From Anaerolineaceae bacterium UBA5211 (GTDB taxonomy: Bacteria > Chloroflexota > Anaerolineae > Anaerolineales > Anaerolineaceae), in assembly GCA_002412595.1 (NCBI GenBank), contig DHVJ01000017.1, positions 1-17,554 on the forward strand: DNA of 17,554 nt. Reading direction: 5' to 3'. The notes under the pieces were generated by a model. That model worked only from the letters and a program-made list of their open reading frames with translations. It was not told where the DNA came from and did no database searches. Shown piece by piece: positions 16,789 to 17,554 of the stretch (positions within the stretch are counted from its first letter, which is position 1; every line of letters begins with the position of its first letter). A program made the position numbers and the translations under genes.

Positions 16789-17554
16789 ATGCCCATATCA
16801 CCCTTTAAATTAGAACGCTATTTTGCTCAATATGAATTCAGCACACGCTATCTGCTTTCCAGTTCAGACTGTGATGGGCTGCCCATGCAGGACTTGCTGA
16901 GCCTGGCGGACGCGGAATGCCGCGCGCTGTGGGACGACCTGGCATTGGGTTACACCGAGTCGTTGGGACACCCGTTGCTGCGTGCTGAAGTAGCAAAACT
17001 ATATAAAGGTTTGACAGCGGAGGACATACTGCAGGTTGTACCTGAGGAAGGTATTTTCATTGCCATGCAGAGCATGCTGCGCCCGGGCGACCACGTTATT
17101 TGCACTTTCCCGGGTTACCAATCGCTTTATCAGGTGGCGGCTGACCTGGGCTGCGAAGTGACCCAGTGGCGCCCCGAGGAGGAGCATGGCTGGCGCTTTA
17201 ACCTGGATTTTCTGGAAGCGCACCTGCAATCCAATACACGCCTACTGGTGTTCAATTTCCCGCATAATCCAACGGGTTATCTGCCCTCACAGGAAGATTA
17301 CGCCCGCATCCTGGATTTCGCCAAAGCACATGACTTGTATGTCTTCTCGGATGAAATGTACCGCCTGCTGGAGCTGGACCCGGCCGAGCGCCTGCCCGCG
17401 GCTTGCGAGCAGTACGATAAGGCTGTGACGTTATTTGGCATGTCCAAGACTTTTGGAATGGCGGGTGTGCGCCTGGGCTGGCTAGCCACCCGTGACCGTG
17501 AGCTGTACGAATGCTTGGCGGCCTACAAAGATTACACGACCATTTGCGGCAGTG
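16789..17554 (+). CDS. Class I/II PLP-dependent aminotransferase (partial, C-terminus off the window)
   Basis: Fold-type I aminotransferases move amino groups between amino and keto acids using pyridoxal phosphate. I translated 255 whole codons from the ATG at 16789, which has an AGAGGA site 5 bases upstream. The cofactor residues are in order: N160 in FPHNPTG, D188 and Y191 in FSDEMYR, K220 in GMSKTFGMAG (the Schiff-base lysine), and R228 shortly after. The usual glycine-rich stretch before the first cofactor helix is replaced by VVPEEGIFIAMQSM (83-96), as in a subgroup of uncharacterised family members. The N-terminus (about residues 7-25) lacks the ordinary aspartate aminotransferase opening. 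The substrate is unknown. The frame leaves the window at CGSG, so perhaps the last third is missing. Confidence 0.88.
   Translation, partial: MPISPFKLERYFAQYEFSTRYLLSSSDCDGLPMQDLLSLADAECRALWDDLALGYTESLGHPLLRAEVAKLYKGLTAEDILQVVPEEGIFIAMQSMLRPGDHVICTFPGYQSLYQVAADLGCEVTQWRPEEEHGWRFNLDFLEAHLQSNTRLLVFNFPHNPTGYLPSQEDYARILDFAKAHDLYVFSDEMYRLLELDPAERLPAACEQYDKAVTLFGMSKTFGMAGVRLGWLATRDRELYECLAAYKDYTTICGS

Overview
The window reads as ordinary chromosomal DNA from a bacterium of intermediate G+C content. My best guess is the Chloroflexota, class Anaerolineae or close kin. The grounds are the Thr-Pro-rich low-complexity insert in an anchored foldase, the fused ADP-forming acyl-CoA synthetase, the AIM24-family protein, and several genes that seem to start without a Shine-Dalgarno site. 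This is inference from protein style; there is no rRNA to confirm it.

Layout from left to right. (1) Positions 1-2644, minus strand: scpA followed by mutS. mutS runs off the left edge just before its Walker A motif. (2) Positions 2711-7019, plus strand: rnc then smc, one base apart and divergent from scpA, so two parts of the SMC-ScpAB condensin flank RNase III. (3) Positions 7020-7222: a convergent intergenic region with a strong hairpin terminator for each direction. (4) Positions 7223-9288, minus strand: an rpsF-rpsR-foldase operon. The ssb and rplI genes often found with rpsF and rpsR are absent, and the foldase is a membrane-anchored parvulin with a roughly 100-residue Thr/Ala/Glu/Pro-rich insert. 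(5) Positions 9481-12311, plus strand: an AIM24/TIGR00266-family gene and a fused alpha-beta acetate-CoA ligase (ADP-forming), closed by a strong terminator. (6) Positions 12359-13930, minus strand: a class I photolyase preceded by an unlisted 35-residue single-membrane-span ORF. (7) Positions 14064-17554, plus strand: a membrane-embedded GT2 synthase, a Ddl-like ATP-grasp ligase and a truncated class I/II aminotransferase. The ligase and the aminotransferase each have their own TATAAT box.

The genes serve genome maintenance (MutS, ScpA, SMC, photolyase), RNA processing and translation (RNase III, S6, S18), extracytoplasmic folding, energy metabolism (ATP from acyl-CoA) and possibly envelope or small-molecule synthesis. 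I see no CRISPR array, transposase, phage gene, tRNA or rRNA, and no obvious new defence system. The less explained items are small: a possible shared bidirectional -10 box between scpA and rnc, an 8-bp inverted repeat bracketing the promoter and start codon of the ATP-grasp gene, a 15-bp intergenic hairpin at 15640-15679, a leader hairpin before the GT2 gene, and the 35-residue membrane ORF. The only stretch over 300 bases without a long gene is 13727-14063; it holds that small ORF, divergent promoters and the GT2 leader hairpin.
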